From Novosphingobium pokkalii (GTDB lineage Bacteria; Pseudomonadota; Alphaproteobacteria; Sphingomonadales; Sphingomonadaceae), in assembly GCF_014652855.1 (NCBI RefSeq), contig NZ_BMZP01000018.1:60332-98768 (forward strand): a DNA stretch of 38,437 bases, written 5' to 3'. Below, piece by piece: positions 26,397 to 35,109 of this stretch. Position numbers and translations under genes: made by a program. The notes below the pieces were generated by a model that was given only the letters and a program-made list of their open reading frames with translations, had not been told where the DNA came from and searched no databases. Positions within the stretch are counted from its first letter, which is position 1; the number at the start of each line of letters is the position of its first letter.

Positions 26397-26663
26397 TTGA
26401 TCCGTCCCAATGCCCCCAAAGCCGCTGGCTTCGTGCTCGTTGGTCTGGCTGCCCTGGCGCTCGCCGGGTGCGGCAACAAACGCGAGCTGAAACCGGCGCC
26501 GGGGCATGGCCTGCCGCCTGCGCCCTATGGGCGGGAGCAGAGCCGCGGGGCGGACGCGCTTTTGAAAGCGCCGATCCAGGCCAAGCCCGATCGCAACGTG
26601 GAACTGCGCAGCCGCTCGCAAGAGCGTGAAGACGACCCGTTCGATCTGCCGCCCGAAGAATAA
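26397..26663 (+). CDS. Small LptM/YifL-like lipoprotein
   Basis: 88 residues from a TTG at 26397 with GGAGGAG at 26383-26389. A short signal with lipobox LAGC (22-25) is followed by 'GNKRELKPAPG', the conserved motif of the LptM (YifL) family; the rest is Pro-, Arg- and acid-rich and disordered. LptM assists maturation of the LptDE lipopolysaccharide translocon in enterobacteria; whether that holds here is inference. It sits between argH and lysA with 4 and 33 bp gaps, the usual place for this lipoprotein beside diaminopimelate genes. Confidence 0.75.
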   Translation: MIRPNAPKAAGFVLVGLAALALAGCGNKRELKPAPGHGLPPAPYGREQSRGADALLKAPIQAKPDRNVELRSRSQEREDDPFDLPPEE

Positions 26664-26696
26664 CGCCTTTCACCGCTTGCCTTTTCGAGAGTCTCG

Positions 26697-27956
26697 ATGG
26701 ACCACTTTGACTACCGCAACGGCGTGCTCCACGCCGAGGATATCGCCCTGCCCACGCTGGCCGAGGCCGTGGGCACCCCGCTTTATGTCTATTCCCGCGC
26801 CACGCTGACGCGCCACGCGCGCGTGTTCCGCGATGCACTGTCCGTGCTGCCGCGCGTGAAGCTGGCCTTTGCCGTCAAGTCCAACCCCAACCTGGCCGTG
26901 CTCAAGGTGCTCGCTGCCGAAGGCTATGGCGCCGACGTGGTTTCGGGCGGCGAGATGGAGCGCGCCCTGGCCGCCGGCATGAAGGCCGATGGCATCGTGT
27001 TTTCCGGGGTGGGCAAGACCCATGCCGAACTGGCCCGCGCGCTGGAAGCGGGCATTGGCCAGTTCAATCTGGAAAGCGAGGAAGAAGGGCTGGAACTGGC
27101 GGAAATCGCCACGGCCATGGGCAAGACCGCGCAGTGCGTGCTGCGCGTGAACCCCGATGTGGACGCAGGCACCCACGGCAAGATTTCCACCGGCAAGGCC
27201 GAAAACAAGTTTGGCGTGCCCTATGATCGTGCCGCCGCGATCTATGCCCGCCTCGCCACCACGCCGGGCCTCGCCATGCGCGGGCTGGCGCTGCACATCG
27301 GCAGCCAGCTTTCGCGGCTTGATCCGCTGGAAGCCGCCTTTACCAAGATCGGCGTGCTGATGCGCGCAATTCGCGAAAGCGGCCATGCCGTGACGCATAT
27401 CGATTTCGGTGGCGGCGTGGGCGTGCCCTACAAGGCCGGCGATGTTTTCCCCCAGCCGGAAGACTATGCCGCGATGGTCGCCCGCGTGACGGAAGGCTGG
27501 GACGTGACCGCGATGTTCGAGCCGGGCCGCGTGATCACCGGCAACACCGGCGTGCTGATGACCCGCGTGGTGCGGGTGAAGGAAGGCGTCGGCGCGCCCT
27601 GGGTGGTGGTCGATGCCGCGATGAACGACCTCGCGCGCCCGGCGCTCTATGATGCCTGGCACGATTTCGCCGCCGTTGTGCCCGAAGGCGCCACGATTGA
27701 GGCCAACATCGTCGGCCCGATCTGCGAATCGAGCGATACCTTTGCCATGGGGCGCACGATCGACGCGGTGAAGCGCGGCGATCTGGCCGTGTTCCGCACC
27801 GCCGGCGCCTATGGCGCGACGATGGCCAACACCTACAATTCGCGCCCGCTGGTGCCCGAAGTGATGGTCGATGGCGACAAGTGGGCGGTGGTGGCCGACC
27901 GCATCGAGCCGGCAACGATCCTCGCCGCCGAGCGCGTGCCGGAATGGCTGGCCTGA
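26697..27956 (+). CDS. lysA: Diaminopimelate decarboxylase
   Basis: 419 residues from the ATG at 26697. It decarboxylates meso-diaminopimelate to lysine with pyridoxal phosphate. The PLP lysine is K61 in 'KLAFAVKSNPN'; 'VSGGEMERAL', 'ALHIGSQL', the glycine-rich 'HIDFGGGVGVPY', 'FEPGRVITGNTG' and 'GPICESSDTF' (active-site Cys) follow in family order, with 'AGAYGATMANTYNSRP' near the end. Length and motifs are standard. It is followed after 9 bp by the siroheme synthase gene. Confidence 0.97.
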   Translation: MDHFDYRNGVLHAEDIALPTLAEAVGTPLYVYSRATLTRHARVFRDALSVLPRVKLAFAVKSNPNLAVLKVLAAEGYGADVVSGGEMERALAAGMKADGIVFSGVGKTHAELARALEAGIGQFNLESEEEGLELAEIATAMGKTAQCVLRVNPDVDAGTHGKISTGKAENKFGVPYDRAAAIYARLATTPGLAMRGLALHIGSQLSRLDPLEAAFTKIGVLMRAIRESGHAVTHIDFGGGVGVPYKAGDVFPQPEDYAAMVARVTEGWDVTAMFEPGRVITGNTGVLMTRVVRVKEGVGAPWVVVDAAMNDLARPALYDAWHDFAAVVPEGATIEANIVGPICESSDTFAMGRTIDAVKRGDLAVFRTAGAYGATMANTYNSRPLVPEVMVDGDKWAVVADRIEPATILAAERVPEWLA

Positions 27957-27965
27957 GCTGACGCG

Positions 27966-28745
27966 ATGAGCCTGCCCGCGCTCCCGCTGTTTCACCGCAT
28001 CGCCGGCCAGCCGGTGATCGTGCTGGGCCATGGGGAGGCGGCGCAGGCCAAGCGGCGCCTGGTCGAGCGTGCCGGCGGGCAGGTGATCGAGGACCTGGCC
28101 CACGGCATCGACATCGGCGCGCGGCTGGCATTCATTGCGCACGACAATCCCGAGGCCTGCTCGGCCGACGCCTTGCGCGCGCGCGGGGCGGGGTTGCTGG
28201 TCAACGTGGTGGATCGCCCGGCGCTGTGCGATTTTACCACGCCTTCGCTGGTCGATCGCAGCCCGGTGGTGGTGGCCGTGGGCACGGCCGGGGCTTCGGC
28301 CGGCCTGGCCAAGCATGTGCGGCTGCGGCTGGAGCGCGCGCTGCCGCAAGGGCTGGGCGCGCTGGCCGATGCGCTTTATGCCGCGCGCGAGGCCCTGCGC
28401 GCGCGCTTTCCCGATGGTGCGGACCGGCGCCGCGCGCTCGATACCGCGCTGGGCGAGGGCGGGGCGCTCGATCCCATGGTGGCGCATGGCGCCGATGCCG
28501 TGGCGCTGTGGCTGGACGGTGCGGCCGACGTCGCCCCGGCGCACCATGTGATCGCGCTGCGCTCTGCCGATCCCGAAGACCTGACCCTGCGCGAGGCGCG
28601 CCTGCTGGGCATGGCCGATGCCGTGGTGGCCGATCCGGCGATCCCGGGCGCGATCCTGGCCCGCGCCCGCGCCGATGCTCAGCGCCTGCCGCCCGGCGCG
28701 CCACTGCCCGATGGCCTGACGGTGGAACTGCGGCTTCCGGCCTGA
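27966..28745 (+). CDS. Siroheme synthase, CysG N-terminal type, with vestigial methyltransferase end
   Basis: 259 residues from ATG 27966. Residues 1-115 are the NAD-dependent precorrin-2 dehydrogenase domain ('PLFHRIAGQPVIVLGHGEAA', 'VNVVDRPALCDFTTPSLVDR', 'VAVGTAGASAGLAKHVR'). The dimerisation/ferrochelatase part follows ('ALPQGLGALADALYAAR'). In place of the roughly 240-residue SUMT methyltransferase of full CysG, only about 75 residues remain, with a 'DPEDLTLREARLLGMADAVV' stretch that matches the start of that domain, but the glycine-rich SAM loop is altered. The protein probably converts precorrin-2 to siroheme and relies on another SUMT. Its stop abuts the convergent thioesterase stop (TGATCA). 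Confidence 0.82.
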   Translation: MSLPALPLFHRIAGQPVIVLGHGEAAQAKRRLVERAGGQVIEDLAHGIDIGARLAFIAHDNPEACSADALRARGAGLLVNVVDRPALCDFTTPSLVDRSPVVVAVGTAGASAGLAKHVRLRLERALPQGLGALADALYAAREALRARFPDGADRRRALDTALGEGGALDPMVAHGADAVALWLDGAADVAPAHHVIALRSADPEDLTLREARLLGMADAVVADPAIPGAILARARADAQRLPPGAPLPDGLTVELRLPA

Positions 28746-29156
28746 TCAGCTCTTGGGAGCAGACAGGTGGAAGTTCATCCAGCAACTGGCGATGGGCGTG
28801 GCCCGGTCGGTCTGCCACGCTTCCACCCGCACATTGGCCACGCGGCGCCCGGCGCGCAGCACCTGGCCCATCGCATGCAGCGGATGGGGCAGGCCCGCGC
28901 GCAGATATTCGATCGAGATGTTGATCGGCTTCATCCGCTGTTCGATCCCGCGTTGCCCCAGATGGGTGGCGAGCGCGGCAAAGCCCGCCATTTCCAGCAG
29001 GCCACCGATGGCGCCGCCGTGGAGAAAGCCCGGCCGCCCTTCCGAATGCGGGCCGAACTGCATGGTTACCACGGGCGCTTCGCCATCTGAGTCCGACAGG
29101 GCCATGCCCATGGCCAGAGCGAACGGCGGCAGCCCGAAGGGCGGCGGAACGCTCAT
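28746..29156 (-). CDS. PaaI-type hotdog thioesterase
   Basis: 136 residues from ATG 29156, overlapping the upstream thioesterase stop by 4 bp. The hotdog-fold motif 'GRPGFLHGGAIGGLLEMAG' contains the HGG.....(E) signature of PaaI-like acyl-CoA thioesterases, and 'ISIEYLRAG' followed by 'VANVRVEAWQ' completes the sheet. It hydrolyses acyl-CoA thioesters; the substrate is unknown. It is the last gene of a long minus-strand run and forms a tandem pair with the next gene, probably by duplication or as a heteromer. Confidence 0.85.
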   Translation of the reverse strand: MSVPPPFGLPPFALAMGMALSDSDGEAPVVTMQFGPHSEGRPGFLHGGAIGGLLEMAGFAALATHLGQRGIEQRMKPINISIEYLRAGLPHPLHAMGQVLRAGRRVANVRVEAWQTDRATPIASCWMNFHLSAPKS

Positions 29157-29614
29157 TCGCTGTCTCCCAGCACCATGAAGATCGCGGCGGCATGGGCCAG
29201 CGGATCGGCGGCGTCGCCATCGTGCGCCAGCGCGCGCACGAAGGCCAGATCGCCACGCAACTGATAGCATTCGGCCCGCGCGATCACGCTGCGCCCCGGC
29301 ACGGCCGCGCGGACATAGTCGATGCGCAAGTCCAGCGTGACATGCGGCACGAAGCGGCCACGCCGGGTCCAGATCGCCATCGAGGTGCAGTTGTCGAACA
29401 GGCTGATGATTGGCCCGGAGGCAAGCACGCCGCTGTTGCCGGCGCCGACCAGATCCTCGCGCCAGGGCAGTTCCGCCTCGAACCAGTCCGGCCCGTGATT
29501 GCCATAGCGCATGCCCAGGAAGCCGCCGTGGCCCATGCGCCCGAGCAGCTTGCCCGCCTCGGCCGGATCGAAGGCTCCCTCGCGGCGCCAGGTCAGGGGG
29601 TGTTCGTCAGCCAT
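29153..29614 (-). CDS. Hotdog thioesterase (PaaI-like), second copy
   Basis: 153 residues from ATG 29614, which has AAGGAG five bases upstream; an ATG two codons upstream would leave only one base of spacing. 'VGAGNSGVLASGPIISLFDN' replaces the HGG motif by N-S-G-V with the downstream Asp kept, as in many PaaI relatives, and 'LDLRIDYVRAAVPG' matches the central strand. It lies 48 bp downstream of ruvX. The function is acyl-thioester hydrolysis by family; the substrate is unknown. Confidence 0.82.
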   Translation of the reverse strand: MADEHPLTWRREGAFDPAEAGKLLGRMGHGGFLGMRYGNHGPDWFEAELPWREDLVGAGNSGVLASGPIISLFDNCTSMAIWTRRGRFVPHVTLDLRIDYVRAAVPGRSVIARAECYQLRGDLAFVRALAHDGDAADPLAHAAAIFMVLGDSE

Positions 29615-29662
29615 CCATGCTCCTTGCCGCAATCCGCGTGCCGGTTCAACCGATTGGTTAAA

Positions 29663-30130
29663 TTACAGGACGCCACCGGCCAGCGAGTCGATCGCGGCCT
29701 GGAGAATCAGCGCAGCGGCATGCGAATCGATGCGTTGGGCGCGCTTGGCGCGGCTGAAATCCTGCTCGATCATCGCCCGCTCCGCCGCCTGGGTGGACCA
29801 GCGTTCGTCCCACATCAGGATCGGCAGGCCAAGATCGGCGAGGTTGCGCGCCATGGCGCGGGCGGACTGGCTGCGCGGGCCATCGCTGCCATCCATGTTG
29901 AGCGGCAGCCCGATCACCAGGCCCTTGACGCTGCGCTGGGCAACGATCGCCGCCAGCGCGGCCTTGTCTTGCGCGAACTTGCGGCGGATCACGGTTTGCC
30001 CGGCCGTGGCAAAGCGCCAGCCGGCATCGCATAGCGCCACGCCGATCGTCTTGGTGCCGGGATCGAGCCCCATCAGCACGCCGCCCATCGGCAGGGCGGC
30101 GCGCAAGTCTGCGGTGCTTTGCGTGATCAT
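29663..30130 (-). CDS. ruvX: Holliday junction resolvase-like RuvX (YqgF)
   Basis: 155 residues. RNase H-like fold with 'LMGLDPGTKTIGVALCD' (first Asp), 'VKGLVIGLPLNMDGSDG', 'ILMWDERWSTQAAE' (acidic residues) and 'IDSHAAALILQ' (last Asp), all in family order. RuvX/YqgF is an essential nuclease in many bacteria, implicated in 16S rRNA 5'-end processing. The ATG at 30130 overlaps the stop of the upstream hydrolase gene (ATGA). Length is normal. Confidence 0.95.
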   Translation of the reverse strand: MITQSTADLRAALPMGGVLMGLDPGTKTIGVALCDAGWRFATAGQTVIRRKFAQDKAALAAIVAQRSVKGLVIGLPLNMDGSDGPRSQSARAMARNLADLGLPILMWDERWSTQAAERAMIEQDFSRAKRAQRIDSHAAALILQAAIDSLAGGVL

Positions 30131-31257
30131 CGGGTTCCTCCGTCCCGCGCGCGGTGCCAGGCGGCACTGCGACGCAGGGCGTCGGCGCGCAGGTTGGCCC
30201 AGAACAGCGGGATATCATAGACGTGATAGGTGTTGCCGGGCAGCACGAACAGCCCGATCCTGGGCGGCGGCCCGATCAGCAGCAGGCCGCGCGCATCGCA
30301 CCGCGCCGGCACCATGCCTGGCACCAGCGGCCCGGCGCGCTCGGTGTCGCTGTCATCCTCGTCGGGCAGCAGCGTGCCGCGATTGGCGCTGCGTGGCGCC
30401 GCACCACCCGGGGTGCCGGTCAGCGGGTTGACGCACAGCAGCGGGTCGGTCGCGGGGGCGGTGTCGGGCCAGCGGCCGTAGGCGCGCAGCAGCATGGTTG
30501 GATCGGCCGGTTCGGCAAAGCTGAGCCAGCCGACGAGGCAATGGGGCTGATCGGGCGCGGTGCAGGGAGTCAAGCCGGTCTCGGCCGCAGCACGGCTGGC
30601 CACGATCGGCCAGCCCACGGCATAGGCCGCCACCACCCGGCGGCCGAGTAGCCTGCCCCGCACTTCATCGTGCAGCAGGCGTGCCACGGCCCAGGCACCC
30701 TGGCTGTGCCCGGCCAAGATGATCGGCGTTTCGGGAGGCAGGGCCCCCAGGAATGCGGCAAATGCGGCGCGCACATCGGCATAGGCTACCTCCATGGCGC
30801 GCTGACGCTTGGTGCCGTCCATCAGGAAAGTGCCCAGGGCGGCCTGGCGATAGCGCGGTACCCACACCGAACCCACGGCGTTGAAGGCACTGGCCGTGGC
30901 CGCCACCAATACATCGGCGCGGCGACGCGAATCTGCGTCGTCCAGTGGCGCATTCCAGTGGTTGCGGCTGAGGTAGGTGGTGGAATGGACGAAGAACACG
31001 GCCGTGTCACCGGGCGTCTCGGCGACGGTGCCCGGAGGCAGCCATTGCGCCGGGTCGGCAGGCATGCCCGGCCGCGCAATCCACAGGCCGGGATCGGCAT
31101 AGTCCGATGCATGCAGCGGCAGCGCCGGCTCGAAGGCATGGATCGGCGCAAAGGCATAGCGCGAGATTTCCGCCGAGCACTGGCGCAACACGCCCAGGCA
31201 CAGCAACGCGAGCACCACGAACAGCGCGCCGGCCTGGACCACGCGCCGGATCACCAT
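30127..31257 (-). CDS. DUF3089 alpha/beta-hydrolase
   Basis: 376 residues from ATG 31257; an in-frame ATG at 31314 would overlap the upstream gene by 53 bp and is less likely but possible. An N-terminal hydrophobic helix ('AGALFVVLALLCLGVL') is a signal anchor. 'DTAVFFVHSTTYLS' and the nucleophile elbow 'ILAGHSQGAWAVARLL' (catalytic Ser), 'RRVVAAYAVGWPI', and a late 'GNTYHVYDIPLFW' with the catalytic His are as in DUF3089 proteins. It is a probable envelope esterase or lipase with unknown substrate. The 4-bp gap and overlap on either side place it in the same operon as the permease and ruvX. Confidence 0.85.
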   Translation of the reverse strand: MVIRRVVQAGALFVVLALLCLGVLRQCSAEISRYAFAPIHAFEPALPLHASDYADPGLWIARPGMPADPAQWLPPGTVAETPGDTAVFFVHSTTYLSRNHWNAPLDDADSRRRADVLVAATASAFNAVGSVWVPRYRQAALGTFLMDGTKRQRAMEVAYADVRAAFAAFLGALPPETPIILAGHSQGAWAVARLLHDEVRGRLLGRRVVAAYAVGWPIVASRAAAETGLTPCTAPDQPHCLVGWLSFAEPADPTMLLRAYGRWPDTAPATDPLLCVNPLTGTPGGAAPRSANRGTLLPDEDDSDTERAGPLVPGMVPARCDARGLLLIGPPPRIGLFVLPGNTYHVYDIPLFWANLRADALRRSAAWHRARDGGTR

Positions 31258-31261
31258 GCGT

Positions 31262-32392
31262 TCATGTGCCTGCCGGGGCGGCTTCGGGGGCGCTGTCGTC
31301 GCGGTCCCCATCATTGCGCTCTGCCTGCCGTTCCAGCGCGATCTTGATCATCGCTACGATCGGATCGGCCAGCGCCAGGCCAAGGATGCCGAACAGCACC
31401 CCAAAGATGAGCTGTGCGCCCAGCACCATGGCAGGGGCCAGATCGGCGGTCTTCTTGGCGACCATCGGCACGATGATGTTGCCGTCCACCGTCTGCACCA
31501 CCAGATAGACGATGATGCAGTAGATCCCCATGTCGGTGCCGCCGGAAAAGCCCACCAGGACCATCAGCAGGCCCGACAGCGGCGCGCCGATATTGGGCAG
31601 GAAGACCAGCAGTCCGGTGAGAATGCCGAGCAGGGCCGACATCGGCACGCCATAGACCGCCAGCAGCAGCCAGGTGGCGATGCCTTCGGTGAACATGCCG
31701 ATCATGCGCCCGAAGAGCAGCATGCGCAGCGATTTGCCCATGCGTTGCAGCGTCACCTGGAAATGCGGGCGGCTTTCCAGTGGAAACAGCCAGGCAAAGC
31801 CGCGACGATAGATGTCGGGCTCCAGCACGAAGTAGATGCCCAGGATCACGATCAGGAAGAACGTGGTGAACCCGCCGAACAGCCCGCCCAGTGCCTGGGT
31901 GACGGGGCCGACTCCGCCGATGACCTGCTCGGCGATCTTCGAGACGTCGGCCTGGCCCACATCGATGCCGTGGCCATGCAGCCAACCCAGCGTGCGCTGC
32001 GCCTGTGCTTCGATGATATGGGGAAACTGCGCGGCCTGCGCGGCGATCTGGTTGCCGGCGAAATAGCCCAGCCAGACCAGGAAACCGACCGCCGCCAGCA
32101 GCACCACGGCGATCCGCAGCGCGCGCGGTCCCGGCATGATCCGGCCGAGCAGGCGCTGGCCGCCCTCGATCAGCGAGGCGAAGACCACCCCGCCGAAAAT
32201 CACCAGCAGCGGTTGCGCCAGGAACACCGCCAGCACGACCAGCGCGGCAATCCCGATCCACACGAACGCCTTCTTGGCTTCCTGGCGAATCGTGCGATCG
32301 GCAATGTCGGTGGGGCCGGGGGCATGCGCCTTGGTTGCCGTGCCCTGAATCGCGGCAGAGGCAGGGACGGAGTGTTCGGCAGAGTCGGCCAT
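31262..32392 (-). CDS. AI-2E family transporter (PerM-like permease)
   Basis: 376 residues from ATG 32392 ('MADSAEHSVPASAA'); the open frame upstream of this belongs to lepB in another frame. Two N-terminal TMs ('AFVWIGIAALVVLAVFLAQP', then the 'LRIAVVLLAAVGFLVWL' helix), a soluble middle, then four to five TMs with 'LLGILTGLLVFLPNIGAPLS' and 'DGNIIVPMVAKKTADLAP', the conserved core of AI-2E/PerM exporters. The transported substrate is unknown (AI-2 for TqsA, sodium/proton or others for relatives). It is cotranscribed between lepB (29-bp gap) and the DUF3089 gene. Confidence 0.9.
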   Translation of the reverse strand: MADSAEHSVPASAAIQGTATKAHAPGPTDIADRTIRQEAKKAFVWIGIAALVVLAVFLAQPLLVIFGGVVFASLIEGGQRLLGRIMPGPRALRIAVVLLAAVGFLVWLGYFAGNQIAAQAAQFPHIIEAQAQRTLGWLHGHGIDVGQADVSKIAEQVIGGVGPVTQALGGLFGGFTTFFLIVILGIYFVLEPDIYRRGFAWLFPLESRPHFQVTLQRMGKSLRMLLFGRMIGMFTEGIATWLLLAVYGVPMSALLGILTGLLVFLPNIGAPLSGLLMVLVGFSGGTDMGIYCIIVYLVVQTVDGNIIVPMVAKKTADLAPAMVLGAQLIFGVLFGILGLALADPIVAMIKIALERQAERNDGDRDDSAPEAAPAGT

Positions 32393-32421
32393 CGCGCGCA
32401 AGCTACCCTCGCAAGTCTGGT

Positions 32422-33300
32422 TCAGGAAGCCGGAACGGACGGTGGCGCAACCCGTTCCGGCCGCAGGCTGGTGCCGCCACGTCCCCGGCGCAGCGCGTGC
32501 CACCAGGTCAGCGGATTCCAGGTCTCGCTGCCGTCGAGCGAGACGGTCACGAATTCCGCCCGGCCGCCCACGTCGGCCAGCGGCACTGGCCCGCCCAGCC
32601 CCTTGAGCGCCAGGGGTTCGCGGCTGTCGGCCGAATGGTCGCGGTTGTCGCCCATCAGGAAGACATGGCCGGCGGGCACTGTCACTTCGGCATAGTCGTC
32701 GAGCGGCTGCTGCTTGTGGTCGATCACGCGATAGGTCGCGCCGTTGGGCAGGGTTTCGCGCAGGATCGGCAGTTCGCAGAAATCGCGGCCCATCGCGTCG
32801 CGAAAGCGCAGACCGGGAAAATCGGCCGGGTCGCAGGGATCGTTGACATCGACCGGCAGGTCGAGCGGCGCTTCGGCGACTTGTGGCACGGGGTGGCCGT
32901 TGAGGATGATCTGGCCGTGGACCACGGCGATGCGATCGCCCGGCAGGGCCACCACGCGCTTGATGTAGTCCTCGTTGCTCCCGCGCGGCACGACGATGAC
33001 GATGTCGCCATATTGCGGCGTGGCCGGGAACAACCGCGTCGCGGAGCGCGGCAGGACATGGAACGAGGGCGATACCCACGACCAGCCATAGGGATACTTG
33101 GAAACCACCAGCCGGTCGCCCACCAGCAGGTTGGGCATCATCGACATCGACGGGATGTAGAACGGCTTGGCCAGCAGGCAGTGGAACACCAGCACGGCCA
33201 GCAGCATGCCGATCAGGCCGCGCAGTTCCTCCCACCAGTTGACCCCGGCGGGCCGGACCTTGGCCTGTTCTGGCGGCGCCCCGGCCACGCCGTCGCTCAT
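32422..33300 (-). CDS. lepB: Signal peptidase I
   Basis: 292 residues. A TM segment (about 29-46) is followed by 'FYIPSMSMMPNLLVGDRLVV' with the catalytic Ser, 'EDYIKRVVALPGDRIAV' with the catalytic Lys, and the late box 'VFLMGDNRDHSADSR'. It cleaves signal peptides at the outer face of the inner membrane by Ser/Lys dyad. A Cys-containing insert ('VNDPCDPADFPGL') is typical of sphingomonad and related sequences. The start overlaps the acpS stop by 4 bp, so the two genes are translationally coupled. Confidence 0.96.
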   Translation of the reverse strand: MSDGVAGAPPEQAKVRPAGVNWWEELRGLIGMLLAVLVFHCLLAKPFYIPSMSMMPNLLVGDRLVVSKYPYGWSWVSPSFHVLPRSATRLFPATPQYGDIVIVVPRGSNEDYIKRVVALPGDRIAVVHGQIILNGHPVPQVAEAPLDLPVDVNDPCDPADFPGLRFRDAMGRDFCELPILRETLPNGATYRVIDHKQQPLDDYAEVTVPAGHVFLMGDNRDHSADSREPLALKGLGGPVPLADVGGRAEFVTVSLDGSETWNPLTWWHALRRGRGGTSLRPERVAPPSVPAS

Positions 33301-33731
33301 GCGGGCTCTCCAGCAGGCGGGGGCGCTTCAGCCAGGGGAACCGCCTCGATTACCACGAACGCCTGCGCCCAGGGATGGTCGTCGGTCATCGTCAGGTGCA
33401 CCACGGCACGGTGGCCGGGCGGGGTCAGCGCGGCCAGCCGCGCCGCCGCGCCGCCGCTCAGCGCCAGGGTCGGCGCGCCCGACGGCGCATTGACCACGCC
33501 GATGTCCTTCATGAACACGCCGGCCTTGAAGCCCGTGCCCACCGCCTTGGAATAGGCTTCCTTGGCGGCAAAGCGCTTGGCCAGCGTACCCGCGCGGGTA
33601 TAGGGGCGGCGGGCAGCCTTGGCCTGCTCGACCGGGGTAAACACCCGCTCCACGAACCGGTCGCCGAACCGGTCGAGCGAGTGCTGGATGCGCTCGATAT
33701 TGCACAAGTCGGAACCCAGGCCGATGATCAC
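33297..33731 (-). CDS. acpS: Holo-[acyl-carrier-protein] synthase
   Basis: 144 residues. 'IIGLGSDLCNIERIQHSLDR' holds the metal-binding Asp and 'LAKRFAAKEAYSKAVGTG' the conserved Glu/Lys of AcpS. 'VHLTMTDDHPWAQAFVVIE' closes the fold. It transfers phosphopantetheine from CoA to acyl carrier protein. It lies between pdxJ (32-bp gap) and lepB (4-bp overlap), the usual order in alphaproteobacteria. Confidence 0.96.
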   Translation of the reverse strand: MIIGLGSDLCNIERIQHSLDRFGDRFVERVFTPVEQAKAARRPYTRAGTLAKRFAAKEAYSKAVGTGFKAGVFMKDIGVVNAPSGAPTLALSGGAAARLAALTPPGHRAVVHLTMTDDHPWAQAFVVIEAVPLAEAPPPAGEPA

Positions 33732-33763
33732 GCGGGGGTCTTCCTTTCAGCCGCGCGCCAGGC

Positions 33764-34513
33764 TCAGCGCACTTCGTCCATCAGCGTGCGCATGCGGCGC
33801 ACGGCTGCGTCAAGCCCCACGAAGATCGCTTCGCCGATCAGGTAGTGCCCGATGTTCAGTTCTGCCACTTGCGGGATGGCCGCCACCGGCTGCACATTGT
33901 CATAGGTCAGGCCATGGCCGGCGTGCGGCTCGATCCCGTTCTTGGCGGCGAGCGCGGCCATGTCGGCCAGGCGGCGCAATTCCACTGCGCGCGCCTCGCC
34001 CTGCGCATGGGCATATTCGCCGGTGTGTAGTTCCACCACCGGGGCGCCCAGCTTCATCGCCGCTTCGATCTGCCGCGCTTCCGGGGCAATGAACAGGCTC
34101 ACGCGGATGCCGGCATCGGCCAGGCGGGACACGATCGGCGCCAGGCGGTTGTGCTGGCCGGCGGCGTCCAGACCGCCTTCGGTGGTCCGCTCCTCGCGCC
34201 GTTCGGGCACGATGCAGCAGGCATGCGGCTTGTGCCGCAGGGCAATCGCCAGCATCTCGTCCGTCGCGGCCATTTCCAGGTTGAGCGGCAGGCTGGTGGC
34301 CGCCTGGATGCGCGCCAGGTCCTCGTCGCGGATGTGGCGGCGATCCTCGCGCAAGTGCGCGGTGATGCCGTCGCCGCCCACCGCCGCCACGATCTCGGCC
34401 GCGCGCACCGGATCGGGATGGTCCCCGCCGCGTGCGTTGCGGATCGTTGCCACATGGTCGATGTTGACGCCCAGCCGCAGCCGGGCCGGCGTGAACAGTT
34501 CGCTCACGGCCAC
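33764..34513 (-). CDS. pdxJ: Pyridoxine 5'-phosphate synthase
   Basis: 249 residues. 'RLGVNIDHVATIRNARGG', 'DGITAHLREDRRHI', 'LPLNLEMAATDEML' (catalytic Glu), 'CCIVPERREERTTEGG', 'VELHTGEYAHA' and 'ELNIGHYLIGEAIFVGLD' appear in family order. It condenses 1-deoxyxylulose 5-phosphate with 3-amino-2-oxopropyl phosphate to form vitamin B6 phosphate. It follows pyrE by 11 bp and precedes acpS. Confidence 0.97.
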   Translation of the reverse strand: MAVSELFTPARLRLGVNIDHVATIRNARGGDHPDPVRAAEIVAAVGGDGITAHLREDRRHIRDEDLARIQAATSLPLNLEMAATDEMLAIALRHKPHACCIVPERREERTTEGGLDAAGQHNRLAPIVSRLADAGIRVSLFIAPEARQIEAAMKLGAPVVELHTGEYAHAQGEARAVELRRLADMAALAAKNGIEPHAGHGLTYDNVQPVAAIPQVAELNIGHYLIGEAIFVGLDAAVRRMRTLMDEVR

Positions 34514-34524
34514 CCTCTCCTGTC

Positions 34525-35109
34525 TCAGGGTTGTGCCCGGCTGCCGGGCTTGATCGCGGGAACTGCGGCCAGCGCGGGCGGCAGTTCATCGGGCGCATAA
34601 GTCGGGAAATTGAGCGATACCAGCGGGTAGAACGGCACGCCCAGGTCCACCGCGCCTGCCGAGCGATCGACCAGCGCCGCTTCGGCAACCACCACGCCGC
34701 CGGCTTCTTCCACGGCCAGAATCGCTTCGCGGCTGGACAGGCCGGTGGTGACCACGTCCTCCACCATCAGCACTTTTTCGCCGGGATTGAGCGTAAAGCC
34801 CCGACGCAGTTCGAACGTGCCGGTGGGGCGCTCCACGAAAACCGCTTCCACGCCCAGCGCGCGGCCCATTTCATGGCCGATGATCACCCCGCCCATGGCC
34901 GGCGAAACGACCTTGGAAATCTGCTGGCGCAAGTCGCGCGGCAGCTTGGCAGCCAGCGCGCTGGCCAGGCGCGAGGCGCGCATCGGGTCCATCAGCACGC
35001 GCGCGCACTGGAGGTAATAGGCGCTGTGCCGGCCCGAAGAGAGCAGGAAATGCCCTTCGAGCAAGGCTTGGCTGGCACGGAATTCGGAAAGGATGTCTTC
35101 TTCCTGCAT
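34525..35109 (-). CDS. pyrE: Orotate phosphoribosyltransferase
   Basis: 194 residues from ATG 35109 ('MQEEDILSEFRASQALLEG'); the open frame extends upstream but lacks family sequence. 'SGRHSAYYLQCARVLMDP', 'VVSPAMGGVIIGHEMGRALG', 'VFVERPTGTFELRRGF' and the PRPP loop 'VLMVEDVVTTGLSS' identify it. It adds PRPP-derived ribose phosphate to orotate in UMP synthesis. It is the first gene of the minus-strand run down to 28746, and its promoter lies in 35110-35418. Confidence 0.96.
   Translation of the reverse strand: MQEEDILSEFRASQALLEGHFLLSSGRHSAYYLQCARVLMDPMRASRLASALAAKLPRDLRQQISKVVSPAMGGVIIGHEMGRALGVEAVFVERPTGTFELRRGFTLNPGEKVLMVEDVVTTGLSSREAILAVEEAGGVVVAEAALVDRSAGAVDLGVPFYPLVSLNFPTYAPDELPPALAAVPAIKPGSRAQP

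Noticed and set aside
26670..28547. A 625-codon open frame antisense to lysA and the siroheme synthase gene
   Set aside because: No recognisable domain, and both plus-strand genes are intact with conserved motifs.
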